From Roseomonas sp. HF4 (GTDB lineage Bacteria; Pseudomonadota; Alphaproteobacteria; Acetobacterales; Acetobacteraceae): a stretch of DNA of 64,000 nt. Below the pieces are notes generated by a model. That model was not told the origin of the DNA. It did not search any database and saw nothing but the letters and a program-made list of their open reading frames with translations. Positions 1 through 10,046 of the stretch are shown one piece after another (position 1 is the stretch's first letter; every line of letters begins with the position of its first letter). The stretch covers positions 1 to 64,000 of the forward strand of contig NZ_STGD01000001.1 of the NCBI RefSeq assembly GCF_005222755.1, in the 5' to 3' direction. A program made the translations under genes and the position numbers.

Positions 1-239
1 CTCGTATGAGCGCTCGCAGTCTCCACCTCGATCTCCATCGGCCACCCCGCCACGACATCAGCCGCGACAGCGCACCATTAGAAACCCGTGCCGCAAGGTG
101 TGGCCCAGACAGCGGATACAGCGGATCACCATCCGATTTGCACGCAGCGACGCGACGCGGCACTACGGCATTCAATCTCGGCTTTTCTCTGCTCGATAGA
201 TGCCGCTGCATGGCGATAGCGATCGTCACGGAGCGGCAC

Positions 240-518
240 ATGTCCGAGAATCAGCGCAGCTTCCCCGCTCTTCGCCGAACCCTTCGACGGCACGAGCTTC
301 GGGATCTCGTCCCACTATCGGACACGACGATCTACGAGATGGAGCAGAGGGGCGAATTTCCACGACGCTTCCATCTGACGCCGCGTTGCGTGGCTTGGGA
401 CTACGCAGAAATCGCAGCATGGCTCGCGGAGCGGCGGCACGGCGCTGACCGTGGCGCATCAATGCGCGCGCCAATACCCGATGTCAGGATGCGGCGGACA
501 CGCCCTTTGAAGGCATGA
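240..518 (+). CDS. AlpA-like small DNA-binding regulator
   Basis: A 92-residue protein resembling the AlpA/MerR-like excisionase family that accompanies P4-type integrases. Residues 15-62 carry the expected winged-helix pattern: a short helix-turn-helix around LSDTTIYEME, an arginine-rich FPRRFHL wing, then a tryptophan and the helix EIAAWL. ATG 240 is chosen because GGAG lies 6 bases upstream (230-233); the in-frame ATG at 210 lacks such a site. The gene converges on the integrase gene and their 3' ends overlap by 35 bases. Family members act as integrase regulators or excisionases; that role is inferred here from fold and neighbour. The tail after residue 65 is arginine-rich and not recognised. 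Confidence 0.75.
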   Translation: MSENQRSFPALRRTLRRHELRDLVPLSDTTIYEMEQRGEFPRRFHLTPRCVAWDYAEIAAWLAERRHGADRGASMRAPIPDVRMRRTRPLKA

Positions 519-1764
519 CGTCTGTGGGCCCAAGCTGCATCGTCGGCGGATAGAGCGTGGGCACCCGCTTCTGTCCGCTGCACCATGCGTCGATCATGTC
601 CGCCCACTCCTGGAGCATGTGTCGACGCTGCGGCTCATACTCCGCCTTGTTGTAGACACCGCGCGACGATCGATTGTCCTCATGGGCAAGGGTTTTCTCG
701 ATCCAGTCGCTGTTGAAGCCGAGCTCGTTCAGCAACGTCGCGCCAGTCCGCCGCAGGTCGTGCACCGTGAAGGCGCCCAACGGCAGCCCGCTGGTCTTCG
801 CACGCCCGACAACCGCGTAGATGACGCGATTGAAGGTCGCACGGGACATCGGCTGGTCGGCCTCATAGCGAGAGGGCAACACATAGGGTGAATTGCCAGC
901 GCAGGTTTTCAGCGCGACCATGATGTCGAGTGCCTGTCGCGCGAGATAGACGTTGTGCGCGCGCGAGCGCTTCATGCGCTCCTTCGGAATAGTCCAGACA
1001 GCGTTTTCAAAATCTACCTCGTCCCATGTCGCATCGAGCAGCTCGCTCTTGCGCACCATGGTCAGGAGAATGAGGCGGAGCCCGAGCCGTATGGTCGGCA
1101 GGGTTGCGACGTGTTCGACCTGGTCGAACAGAATGCGGATCTCCGACGGCAAAAGCGCGCGATCCTTCGGCACGAAGGTGGCGATTGATGCCGGCCCCAC
1201 TTCGTCGGCCGGGTTCGCAATCTTCTCGCCATGCAGGATCGCGTGGCCATAGATCTGCTTGATGATGTCGCGAACATGGATCGCGGTCGCCGGCGCACCG
1301 CGCTCCTTCACTTTGGCACAGAGCCCGCGCAGATCGTCGGGCGTGATCTCCGACAGGAGTCTATTCTTCCATGTCGGCAGGATGTCCCGGTCGAAGATTG
1401 CCTTCCGCATCGCCCGTGTGCTCTCGGCCATTCGCGCGCCGTCGAACCAGCGCTTTCCGGCGGCCGCGATGGTGAGTGCTTCTGCCGCGCGGCGCTTCGC
1501 GCGCTGCTTCTCCTGCGCGGGCGACTGTCCGACCGCAACGGTCTTCCGAGCAATGAGGCAGCGCTCGCGGGCTTCGGCGAGCGTCAGTCCGCCAGGTCCG
1601 TAGGCGCCGAGGGTCAGCGTTTCGCGGCGCCCGTTCAGCCGATAGTCGTAGCGGAACGAGATCGCTCCTGACGGCAGGACCGCGACATACATACCGTCGC
1701 GGTCAGCAACCTTGTACGATTTGTCTTTTGGTTTCAGCCGCTTGATGGCGATATCGGTGAGCAT
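484..1764 (-). CDS. P4-type tyrosine integrase
   Basis: A 426-residue site-specific recombinase, normal length for the P4/CP4 integrase family. Residues 1-85 look like the arm-DNA-binding DUF4102 domain (LTDIAIKRLKPKDKSYKVAD), about 100-195 like the core-binding SAM-like domain, and 205-390 like the catalytic domain. Catalytic residues are Arg238 (VRKSELL), His335 and Arg338 (HDLRRT), His361 (LAHED) and nucleophile Tyr371 (VYNKAEY). The start at 1764 is chosen over upstream in-frame codons because GAGGAG lies 6 bases before it and family homology begins there. It lies downstream of guaA on the same strand, the usual arrangement for an element inserted at a gene 3' end. All catalytic residues are present, so it is probably functional. 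Confidence 0.95.
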   Translation of the reverse strand: MLTDIAIKRLKPKDKSYKVADRDGMYVAVLPSGAISFRYDYRLNGRRETLTLGAYGPGGLTLAEARERCLIARKTVAVGQSPAQEKQRAKRRAAEALTIAAAGKRWFDGARMAESTRAMRKAIFDRDILPTWKNRLLSEITPDDLRGLCAKVKERGAPATAIHVRDIIKQIYGHAILHGEKIANPADEVGPASIATFVPKDRALLPSEIRILFDQVEHVATLPTIRLGLRLILLTMVRKSELLDATWDEVDFENAVWTIPKERMKRSRAHNVYLARQALDIMVALKTCAGNSPYVLPSRYEADQPMSRATFNRVIYAVVGRAKTSGLPLGAFTVHDLRRTGATLLNELGFNSDWIEKTLAHEDNRSSRGVYNKAEYEPQRRHMLQEWADMIDAWCSGQKRVPTLYPPTMQLGPTDVMPSKGVSAAS

Positions 1765-2105
1765 GGCATCCTCCTCAGCGACTACGATACGCCCCGCTCC
1801 AGGGCCGTCCATACCGTCAGAGCTGATACCGTCAGTCCAATAAAAATTATCAATAAATTCAGTTCTTTGTCCGCAAAAATTGGATCGAGCTTGACGGAGC
1901 TCCAGGCGGGCAAGCTTCAACACGCCTGCACTATCCGCCAGATGATACCGTCAAGGATGCCGTCAGATCATCGCGCTTGCGCGCGATAGATCGCGAAGCA
2001 TCTCACCAGATATTATCAATGATTTTAGATACTAAGCGCCGTTTGCGCGATAGGTCTCGAACCCTGCCGAAGCCTATCGCATCATTCCCACTCGATCGTC
2101 CCCGG
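1765..2105. other. Element/chromosome junction next to guaA 3' end
   Basis: No gene is visible between the integrase start and the guaA stop. The stretch is more AT-rich than its surroundings (1840-1875 and 2005-2035) and carries the four direct repeats annotated separately. A second imperfect repeat, built on GCGCGATAG followed by TC and CGAA, occurs near 1980-1997 and 2046-2062. The last codons of guaA (2082-2105) are the likely attachment core, because guaA 3' ends are known integration sites for genomic islands. The far end of the element is outside the window, so the core repeat cannot be confirmed. Confidence 0.4.
1811..1966. repeat. Four direct repeats, ATRCCGTCAR, upstream of int
   Basis: The decamers are ATACCGTCAG at 1811-1820 and 1826-1835, ATACCGTCAA at 1945-1954 and ATGCCGTCAG at 1957-1966. 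They form two pairs with start-to-start spacing of 15 and 12 bases, between the integrase promoter region and the guaA end. Copy number, pairing and position fit arm-type binding sites for the integrase N-terminal domain, or sites for the AlpA-like protein. That function is inferred. Confidence 0.6.
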
Positions 2106-3662
2106 CGGCTTGCTCGTGATGTCGTAGGTCACGCGGTTGATCCCGCGCACCTCGTTCACGATGCGGTTCGCGACGCGACCCAGGAAGGCCATGTCGAAGG
2201 GGTAGAACTCCGCCGTCATGCCGTCGGTGCTGGTCACCGCCCGCAGCGCGCAGGCCTGGTCGTAGGTGCGGCCATCGCCCATCACGCCCACTGTCCGCAC
2301 CGGCAGCAGCACCGCGAAGGCCTGCCAGATCGCGTCATAGAGCCCGGCGTTGCGGATCTCCTCGAGGAAGACCGTGTCCACGCGCCGCAGCAGGTCCGCC
2401 TTCTCGCGCGTGACCTCGCCCGGGATGCGGATGGCGAGCCCCGGACCCGGGAAGGGATGGCGGCCCACGATCTCCTCCGGGATGCCGAGTTCGCGGCCCA
2501 GCGCGCGCACCTCGTCCTTGAACAATTCCCGCAGCGGCTCGACCAGCCGCATGCGCATCCCTTCCGGCAGGCCGCCGACATTGTGGTGCGACTTGATGGT
2601 GACCGACGGCCCGCCGGTGGCGGACACGCTCTCGATCACATCCGGATAGAGCGTGCCCTGCGCCAGGAAATCCGCGCCGCCGAGCTTGTTCTGCTCCTCC
2701 TCGAACACCTCGATGAACAGCCGCCCGATCGTCTTGCGCTTCACCTCGGGGTCCGTGACGCCGCTCAACTGGCCGAGGAACAGGTCGGAGGCGTCGCGGT
2801 GCACAAGGCGGATGTTGAAGCGGTCGCGAAAGGTCTTGACCACCTGCGCGCTCTCGTTCGCGCGCATCAGACCGTGGTCGACGTAGATGCAGGTGAGCTG
2901 GTCGCCGATCGCCTCGTGGATCAGCACCGCGGCCACCGAGGAATCGACGCCGCCCGACAGGCCGCAGACGACACGCCCCTGGCCGACCTCGGCGCGGATC
3001 TTCGCGATGGTCTCGGCGCGATAGGCGCCCATGGTCCAGTCGCCGCGGCAGCCGCAGATGCCGTGCGTGAAGTTGCGCAGCAGGGCCGCGCCGTGCGGCG
3101 TGTGGACCACCTCCGGGTGGAACTGCACGCCGTAGAAGTGGCGCTCGTCGTCGGCGATGGCGGCGAAGGGCGCGCCGTCGCTGACGGCCACGGGGCGGAA
3201 GCCCTCGGGCAGGCGCGTCACGCGGTCGCCATGCGACATCCAGACCTGCTCGCGCGCGCCGGGCGCCCAGACGCCCTTCGTCAGCGCGCTGTCGGCCACG
3301 ACGTCCACGAAGGCGCGGCCGAATTCGCGATGGTCGTGCGGCTCGACCGCGCCGCCGAGCTGCGCCGCCATGGCCTGCTGCCCGTAACAGATGCCGAGCA
3401 CGGGCACGCCGAGCCGGAACACGGCCTCCGGCGCGCGCGGGCTCTCGCCCTCGGTGACCGAGGCTGGCCCGCCGGAGAGGATGATGCCGCGCGGCGCGAA
3501 GGCGCGGATGCGGGCCTCGGGTGCGGCGTTGAAGGGCCAGATCTCGCAATAGACGCCGGTTTCGCGCAGGCGGCGCGCGATGAGCTGCGTCACCTGGCTG
3601 CCGAAGTCGAGGATCAGCACATGGTCGTGCCGGGGGGCGGAATCAGCGTGCGGGTCGGCCAT
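2082..3662 (-). CDS. guaA: GMP synthase (glutamine-hydrolysing)
   Basis: A 526-residue GMP synthetase that converts XMP, ATP and glutamine to GMP, the last step of guanine nucleotide synthesis. Residues 14-200 form the class I glutamine amidotransferase with nucleophile Cys92 (GICYGQQ) and partners His182/Glu184 (QFHPE). The ATP-pyrophosphatase domain follows with its P-loop SGGVDSS at 236-242. The C-terminal dimerisation domain ends in the family-typical GTIEWE. The ATG at 3662 gives family length; in-frame codons further upstream add an unconserved arginine-rich extension. The 3' end abuts the integrase region and is the probable insertion site. guaB lies about 2.8 kb upstream on the same strand. 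Confidence 0.98.
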   Translation of the reverse strand: MADPHADSAPRHDHVLILDFGSQVTQLIARRLRETGVYCEIWPFNAAPEARIRAFAPRGIILSGGPASVTEGESPRAPEAVFRLGVPVLGICYGQQAMAAQLGGAVEPHDHREFGRAFVDVVADSALTKGVWAPGAREQVWMSHGDRVTRLPEGFRPVAVSDGAPFAAIADDERHFYGVQFHPEVVHTPHGAALLRNFTHGICGCRGDWTMGAYRAETIAKIRAEVGQGRVVCGLSGGVDSSVAAVLIHEAIGDQLTCIYVDHGLMRANESAQVVKTFRDRFNIRLVHRDASDLFLGQLSGVTDPEVKRKTIGRLFIEVFEEEQNKLGGADFLAQGTLYPDVIESVSATGGPSVTIKSHHNVGGLPEGMRMRLVEPLRELFKDEVRALGRELGIPEEIVGRHPFPGPGLAIRIPGEVTREKADLLRRVDTVFLEEIRNAGLYDAIWQAFAVLLPVRTVGVMGDGRTYDQACALRAVTSTDGMTAEFYPFDMAFLGRVANRIVNEVRGINRVTYDITSKPPGTIEWE

Positions 3663-3756
3663 GGCGGCGTGAAGCATGCCGGCGCGCCTGGGGCAAGCCG
3701 CACGCCATTGCGTGTTTCGCATCACCGGGGCCGAGCCAGCCGCAGCGTAGAGCGCC

Positions 3757-4332
3757 CTATCGCTCCCCGGCCGGCGCGGTCGCCGCCAGCAGGCTCTCGA
3801 TCGGGTCCCAGACATAAGCCGCCTGCTCGACCGCCTGGCCGCCGACGCGGATGCCCTCCCGCGCCACTTCCCGGGCGCCGAGCCGGCGGTAGAACCATTG
3901 CGTCGGATTGTCCCGCAGCACCCAGAGCATGGCCGACCGGCAGCCGACCGCGCGCAGATGCGCCCCCATGGCGCGCATCAGCCGACGGCCCGCGCCGCGG
4001 TCGCGCCAGTCCTCGAGCAGGTAGAGCGTCTCGACCTCGCCATCCGCGAGACCCGGGCGCCGGGCGCGACCGCCGGAGGCGAAGCCCACCACCGTCGAGC
4101 CGCCGAGCCCCTGGATCGGCGCATCCGCGCCGCCCGCCACCGCCACGAAGACCGCATGGCCTTCCCGCCGGTCGAGGATGGCGCGCTGGTAGAAGCCCGC
4201 GAGCCGGCTGGCCGAAAGCCCCGCGAGATAGGCATCGGGCAGGATGCCCGCATAGGCCGAGCGCCAGACCGCCGCGTGGATCTCCCCGATCGCCGGCGCA
4301 TCGGCCGGGCGGGCGCGGCGGATGCTGATCAC
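3757..4332 (-). CDS. GNAT-family N-acetyltransferase
   Basis: A 191-residue GNAT acetyltransferase. The fold begins with [12 protein letters not shown]; the acetyl-CoA pyrophosphate loop is visible as [10 protein letters not shown], followed by the helix and the closing [10 protein letters not shown] motif. The substrate cannot be read from sequence. The GTG at 4332 is preferred because GTGA overlaps the TGA stop of the upstream rsmB-like gene by four bases, implying translational coupling, and because the longer frame would add about 38 residues lying wholly within rsmB. It is the last gene of the HAD-rsmB-GNAT set. Confidence 0.85.
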   Translation of the reverse strand: MISIRRARPADAPAIGEIHAAVWRSAYAGILPDAYLAGLSASRLAGFYQRAILDRREGHAVFVAVAGGADAPIQGLGGSTVVGFASGGRARRPGLADGEVETLYLLEDWRDRGAGRRLMRAMGAHLRAVGCRSAMLWVLRDNPTQWFYRRLGAREVAREGIRVGGQAVEQAAYVWDPIESLLAATAPAGER

Positions 4333-5654
4333 GCCGCGCGCTCCAGCACCGCACAGAAGAACCCGTCGGTCCCCTGCCCTGCCGGCGACAGTGAAAGCCA
4401 GGGCCCCGCGCAGGGCACCGGGACGCCGGGTCGCAGCGCCGCCCAAAGCCCGTCCAGCGGAACCGTCGCGAAGGCATCGCCGCGCGCCAGGAAGCGATCC
4501 ATCTGCTCCTCGTTCTCCTGAGGCAACAAGGAACAGGTAGCGTAGACCAGCCGGCCGCCCGGGCGCACCAATTCTGCGGCCTTGACGAGGATATCATGCT
4601 GCACGACCAGGAGCTCGGCGAGGTCCTCGGGGCCGGTGCGGAGCCGCGCGTCCGGATTGCGCCGCCAGGTGCCGGTGCCGGTGCAGGGCGCATCGACCAG
4701 CACGCGGTCGAAGGTGCCCGCCCGCCGCTTGGCCCAGCGGTCGCCGGGTGCCAGCAGGTGGCGTTCGGCGTTGTCGACGCCCGCGCGCCGCAGGCGCTTC
4801 CCCGCCCCCTCGAGCCGCGGCGCCGAGGTGTCGCAGGCGGTGATCCGCCCGCGATTGCCCATCGTCGCCGCCATGGCGAGCGTCTTGCCCGCCGCGCCGG
4901 CGCAGTAATCCGCGACGCGCATCCCGGGCCGGGCATCGGCCAGCAGCGCGATCAGCTGGCTGCCCTCGTCCTGCACCTCGATCAGCCCGTCCCGGTAGGC
5001 GGCGGTCCCGGTGATGGGCCGGCGCGCCGGCAGCCTGAGGCCCCAGGGGGAGAAGGGCGTGGGTGCCGCCTCGATCCCCTCCCCCGCCAGCAGGTGCCGG
5101 GCGGCATCGCGGTCGGTCTTCAGCAGGTTGGCGCGCAGGTCGAGCGGCGCCTCGGCTTCCAGCGCCGCCGCTTCCGCGGCAAGGCGCGGCCCGAAGCGCG
5201 CCGCCAGCGCGGGCAGCGCCCAGCCGGGCAGGTTGAGGCGCACCGCCTCCGGCATCGCCGGGTCCTGCAGCGGCCGGCCCGCCAGGGCCGCGGCCGCGCG
5301 GCGCTCCGCCTCGTCCAGCGCCGCCGGCCCGTAGCGGGACCCGTCGAAGACGGCCTCCACCGCCTGGCGCTGCTCGCGCTCCACGAGCAGCAGCTGCGCC
5401 AGCAGCAGCAGCCGCGCCGTCGGCGCCATGCCGATGCGCTCCAGGTGCCAGCCGAGACGGATGCGCTGGCGCACCACGCCCCAGGCCAGTTCCGAGACGA
5501 CGCGGCGGTCGGCGCCGCCGATGAAGCGGCGCGACCGGAGGAAGTCGCTCGCCACCGCGTCCGCGGGCCGGCGGCGCGCGCCCTCCGCGAAGCACTGGTC
5601 TTCGAGGACGCCGAGGAGATCGATCGCGGCGGCGATGCGTCCGGCGGGCGTCAC
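4329..5654 (-). CDS. rsmB: RsmB/NOP family RNA m5C methyltransferase
   Basis: A 441-residue SAM-dependent cytosine-5 RNA methyltransferase of the RsmB (Fmu/Sun) type, which in E. coli methylates 16S rRNA C967. Residues 1-130 form a NusB-like RNA-binding domain. Residues 170-441 are the catalytic domain, with the SAM loop DYCAGAAGKT at 249-258, motif IV DAPCTGTG at 321-328 (Cys324) and motif VI YATCSLLPQENE at 371-382 (nucleophile Cys374). The GTG start at 5654 overlaps the upstream HAD stop by four bases and gives normal family length. Whether the target is C967 cannot be told from sequence. Confidence 0.92.
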   Translation of the reverse strand: MTPAGRIAAAIDLLGVLEDQCFAEGARRRPADAVASDFLRSRRFIGGADRRVVSELAWGVVRQRIRLGWHLERIGMAPTARLLLLAQLLLVEREQRQAVEAVFDGSRYGPAALDEAERRAAAALAGRPLQDPAMPEAVRLNLPGWALPALAARFGPRLAAEAAALEAEAPLDLRANLLKTDRDAARHLLAGEGIEAAPTPFSPWGLRLPARRPITGTAAYRDGLIEVQDEGSQLIALLADARPGMRVADYCAGAAGKTLAMAATMGNRGRITACDTSAPRLEGAGKRLRRAGVDNAERHLLAPGDRWAKRRAGTFDRVLVDAPCTGTGTWRRNPDARLRTGPEDLAELLVVQHDILVKAAELVRPGGRLVYATCSLLPQENEEQMDRFLARGDAFATVPLDGLWAALRPGVPVPCAGPWLSLSPAGQGTDGFFCAVLERAA

Positions 5655-6328
5655 GCCAGCAGGTCTGTCAGGCCGGCGAGGTCCGTCACCACCGGCACAC
5701 CCGCTTCCTCCAGGCCGTATTCGTCCGGCGTCGCGGCTCGGCAGACGCGGATCACGCGCATGCCGAAATGATGCGCCGCCTGCGCGTCCCAGGCATTGCC
5801 CGACACGAAGGCCAGCGCGTCCGGCGAACAGCCGAACTGGCGCGTCGCCAGCCCATAGACGCGCCGGTCCGGCTTGAAGACGCCCACTTCCTCCACGCTC
5901 AGCACCTCGTCGATCAGGGGCGCGATCCCGGCCGCCTCCACGGCCGCCGCCAGCATGCCGGGCGTGCCGTTGGACAGGATCGCGGTCGCGACGCCCCGCG
6001 CGCGCACCGCGCGCAGCATGGCGGGCACCTCGGGATAGGCGGGCAGCGTGCGGTAGGCCTGCATCAGGTCGCGCGCCAGCGCCTCGTCGGCGATGCCGTG
6101 GCGCGCCAGCACGAAGGCCAGCGCGTCGCGCGTGCAGAGCCAGAAATCCTCGTGCCGGGCGGGGCCGGTCAGGCTGCGCACCCAGGTGTATTCCAGCTGC
6201 TTCGCGCGCCATTCGCCCGAGAGCGATTCCCACCGCGCGCCCAGCCGCGCCGCATGCCCCGCCATGGCGGCATTGACGTCGAGCAGCGTTCCGTAGGCAT
6301 CGAACACGACCGCTTCAGGCGCGGGCAT
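5651..6328 (-). CDS. Haloacid dehalogenase, type II-like HAD hydrolase
   Basis: A 225-residue HAD hydrolase whose N-terminus matches L-2-haloacid dehalogenases: FDAYGTLLDV with nucleophile Asp10, then SNGTPGM (motif II Ser/Thr), FKPDRRVYG (motif III Lys) and FVSGNAWDAQAA with the motif IV acidic residue. The conserved Asn and Asp of the type II subgroup in that last stretch favour 2-haloacid dehalogenase over phosphatase activity. The physiological substrate is unknown. GGAG precedes ATG 6328 at a suitable distance. Its stop is coupled to rsmB by a GTGA overlap, which looks like shared expression rather than shared function. Confidence 0.85.
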   Translation of the reverse strand: MPAPEAVVFDAYGTLLDVNAAMAGHAARLGARWESLSGEWRAKQLEYTWVRSLTGPARHEDFWLCTRDALAFVLARHGIADEALARDLMQAYRTLPAYPEVPAMLRAVRARGVATAILSNGTPGMLAAAVEAAGIAPLIDEVLSVEEVGVFKPDRRVYGLATRQFGCSPDALAFVSGNAWDAQAAHHFGMRVIRVCRAATPDEYGLEEAGVPVVTDLAGLTDLLA

Positions 6329-6434
6329 GGCGCATCTCCTGTCCTTCGAATTCAGGATGGCCGAGATGCCGGCGCGCCGCCAGCACGACGCACCAGGCCC
6401 GCCCGGGCGGATCGCGGTCCCGGCCGCGCGCGCT

Positions 6435-7994
<1,560 letters not shown>

Positions 7995-8084
7995 TCACGG
8001 CAAGCGCAGGAAGACGAGGAGGTCGCGGAAAACGAACATCGCTGGCAGTCACCTACGTATTTCAGCCACGTGGCGCCTGCCGCC

Positions 8085-8846
8085 TCAGGAGGTGCGAAAG
8101 ACCGCGCCCCGCATCTCGAGCGCGGTCTGCACGAAGTCCTCGAGCCGTCCCGGATCCACCGCATCCGTGCGCATCCGCACGCGCAGACCGTCGCCGCGCC
8201 AGAGCAGGATCGGGGACGCCTCCCCCCCATGCCGGCTCTGCCAGGCATCCGTCGCCGCCACGATGCGCCCCAGGTCGATCTCCGACGGCATGCTGCCGGT
8301 TGCGAAAAGGCTCAGCCGTCCCTGCACCGCCTCCGGCCCCTCCAGGGGCTGGAGCAGCGCCGCGGCGGGGCCGAACTCGCCGAACATTCGCTCGAACAGC
8401 GCCTTCCGGAACGTGTCGGGAAGCCCTTGCGCCGAGGGGCTGGCGAGCGCCCTGATGTCCGCCGAGGCCGGCAGCGCGATCGCCAACGCAAAGCCCTCCG
8501 GTGCCTTGCAGGCGGCGTCGGTGAATTCGGTCAGGCCCCGTCGCCTGACGACGCTGGCGCCGGACTCGTCGTTCGGGTTCGTCGCCTCCTCGTCCCAGGT
8601 GCCGGAGTCGCAGCGCCAGCCCTGGCCGTCCCTGGGCGTCACGACGATGCGCGCCTCCTTGCCGCTCAGGTGCGCGATCCCGAGGGCCGTTTGGCGGCCC
8701 TCCATCGCAATGTCCCAACCCCGCCGAGCGGCCATGGCCGCCAGCGCCGCGCTACGCTGCGCCTGCGCCCTCTGTCGAAGGAAGAAGATGCCGCCGAGGA
8801 CACCGAGGCCCCCCAGGACCAGCACGATCGTTAGGTCGAAGTCCAT
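8085..8846 (-). CDS. Unknown membrane-anchored protein
   Basis: A 253-residue protein not recognised as a known family. Residues 5-24 form one hydrophobic segment (LTIVLVLGGLGVLGGIFFL) followed by a positive RQRAQAQR stretch, consistent with an N-terminal anchor and a cytoplasmic remainder. The soluble part has regular alternation of hydrophobic and charged residues. GGGAGGGG lies just before ATG 8846. It sits between rlmE and guaB on the same strand but is separated from rlmE by about 510 bases without genes, so it probably has its own promoter. Function is unassigned. Confidence 0.7.
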   Translation of the reverse strand: MDFDLTIVLVLGGLGVLGGIFFLRQRAQAQRSAALAAMAARRGWDIAMEGRQTALGIAHLSGKEARIVVTPRDGQGWRCDSGTWDEEATNPNDESGASVVRRRGLTEFTDAACKAPEGFALAIALPASADIRALASPSAQGLPDTFRKALFERMFGEFGPAAALLQPLEGPEAVQGRLSLFATGSMPSEIDLGRIVAATDAWQSRHGGEASPILLWRGDGLRVRMRTDAVDPGRLEDFVQTALEMRGAVFRTS

Positions 8847-9360
8847 CGTCCCCTCCCTGCGCCAACGGTCGCGGGTCCGCGCGGCGGGCAGCCGTGGATG
8901 CGCCTACGCATGTCCGGCCAACCCCGAAGGCGGGCTCAACGGGATCCGACGAGACCGACGCATGCAGCGTCTGCCGGGAAGCCCCCTCGTCGCCGCATCG
9001 GAGCGCACGCCTTGGAATGAGGTCAATCGCCACGGGGCGCGACAGCGTGAGTCTGATCACACGAAAGCGATCCCTCGCACGCCGAGAAGGCCTCCGCCGC
9101 CGACGCCCTGCAGCGGCAGGGACGCGGCCGCCCCGCATGCTGCAGGCTCAATCGTCCCGCGCGAAAGGGCGGCGAGGTCCCGCGAGTCAAGGTGGCGCCA
9201 TGCAGGCCCCAGGATCGGCGTGCCCCATGACCAAAAGCGCGCCCTCGGACACGCTGAACGGGGGCCGCCTCATCTGCGTGAGCGTTTCGTCCGCCGGCGC
9301 GGCGCCGCCTTCAAGACCCTTCAGGGCTTTGGTGTAAGAGTTTGTGGGAGCATCACTTCT
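8847..9360. other. Gene-poor gap of about 510 bases
   Basis: No convincing gene in this gap. Open frames on both strands here have no recognisable homology and are typical of GC-rich DNA. A weak minus-strand hairpin, AAGCCCT/AGGG-CTT near 9313-9330, follows the rlmE stop by about 30 bases and could act as its terminator. The right part should contain the promoter of the 8085-8846 gene, but no clear -35/-10 pair is visible. Confidence 0.4.
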
Positions 9361-10035
9361 TCAACGCCGGAAACCCGTCGCAACCACATACATCTCGGCG
9401 CTGTCCTTCCGGCTCGCCGGCGGCTTCACGTGGCGCACCACCGCGAAATCCCGCTTCAGCACGGCCAGCATCTCGGCCTCCGTGCCCCCCTGCAGCACCT
9501 TCGCGACGAACGCGCCCTTCGGCGCCAGCACGCGGGTCGCGAAATCCAGCGCGATCTCGGCCAGCGCCATGATCCGCAGGTGGTCCGTCGCCTGGTGCCC
9601 CGTGGTGTTCGGCGCCATGTCGGACAGCACCAGATCGGCCTTCCCGCCCATGGCGGCGGTCACCCGCACCTCCGCCTCATCCTCCGTGAAGTCGCCCTGC
9701 AGCACGGTCGCCCCGGCAACCGGGTCCATCGGCAGGATGTCGATCGCGACGACCTCGCCGCGCTCCTCCACCGCCGCGACCGCCACCTGCGTCCAGCCGC
9801 CCGGCGCGGCGCCGAGGTCCACCACCCGCATCCCGGGCTTCAGCAGCTTCAGCTTCGCGTCGATCTCCAGCAGCTTGAACGCGGCGCGGGACCGGAAGCC
9901 CTGCGCTTTCGCCGCCCGGACATAGGGGTCGTTCAACTGCCGCGTCAGCCAACGCTGGCTGGCGGTGCTGCGCCCCTCGGCCGTGCGCAGCCGCGTGGCC
10001 ATGCCGCGCCCCGCGGCCGGCGGCTTCTTCGCCAT
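9361..10035 (-). CDS. rlmE: 23S rRNA 2'-O-methyltransferase RlmE (FtsJ)
   Basis: A 224-residue RlmE/FtsJ methyltransferase that methylates the 2'-O of a conserved uridine in the 23S rRNA A-loop. The SAM-binding loop is DLGAAPGGW at 73-81. The catalytic K-D-K-E tetrad is Lys54, Asp139 (LSDMAPN), Lys179 (FVAKVLQGG) and Glu214. ATG 10035 gives a length close to family norm with a short basic N-terminal extension typical of alphaproteobacteria. It follows ppx by 11 bases, so the two are almost certainly cotranscribed. Confidence 0.97.
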   Translation of the reverse strand: MAKKPPAAGRGMATRLRTAEGRSTASQRWLTRQLNDPYVRAAKAQGFRSRAAFKLLEIDAKLKLLKPGMRVVDLGAAPGGWTQVAVAAVEERGEVVAIDILPMDPVAGATVLQGDFTEDEAEVRVTAAMGGKADLVLSDMAPNTTGHQATDHLRIMALAEIALDFATRVLAPKGAFVAKVLQGGTEAEMLAVLKRDFAVVRHVKPPASRKDSAEMYVVATGFRR

Positions 10036-10046
10036 GGCTGCGTTCC

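Noticed and set aside
1..45. Possible start of a minus-strand gene leaving the window on the left
   Set aside because: A dozen codons after an ATG near 43 are too few to support a call.
1977..4328. Long plus-strand frame (783 residues) opposite guaA
   Set aside because: GC-rich antisense shadow of guaA and the GNAT/rsmB ends; composition is Arg/His/Ala-rich with no homology.
8894..9337. 147-residue plus-strand frame in the gap
   Set aside because: No ribosome site, no recognisable sequence, atypical composition; random open frame likely.
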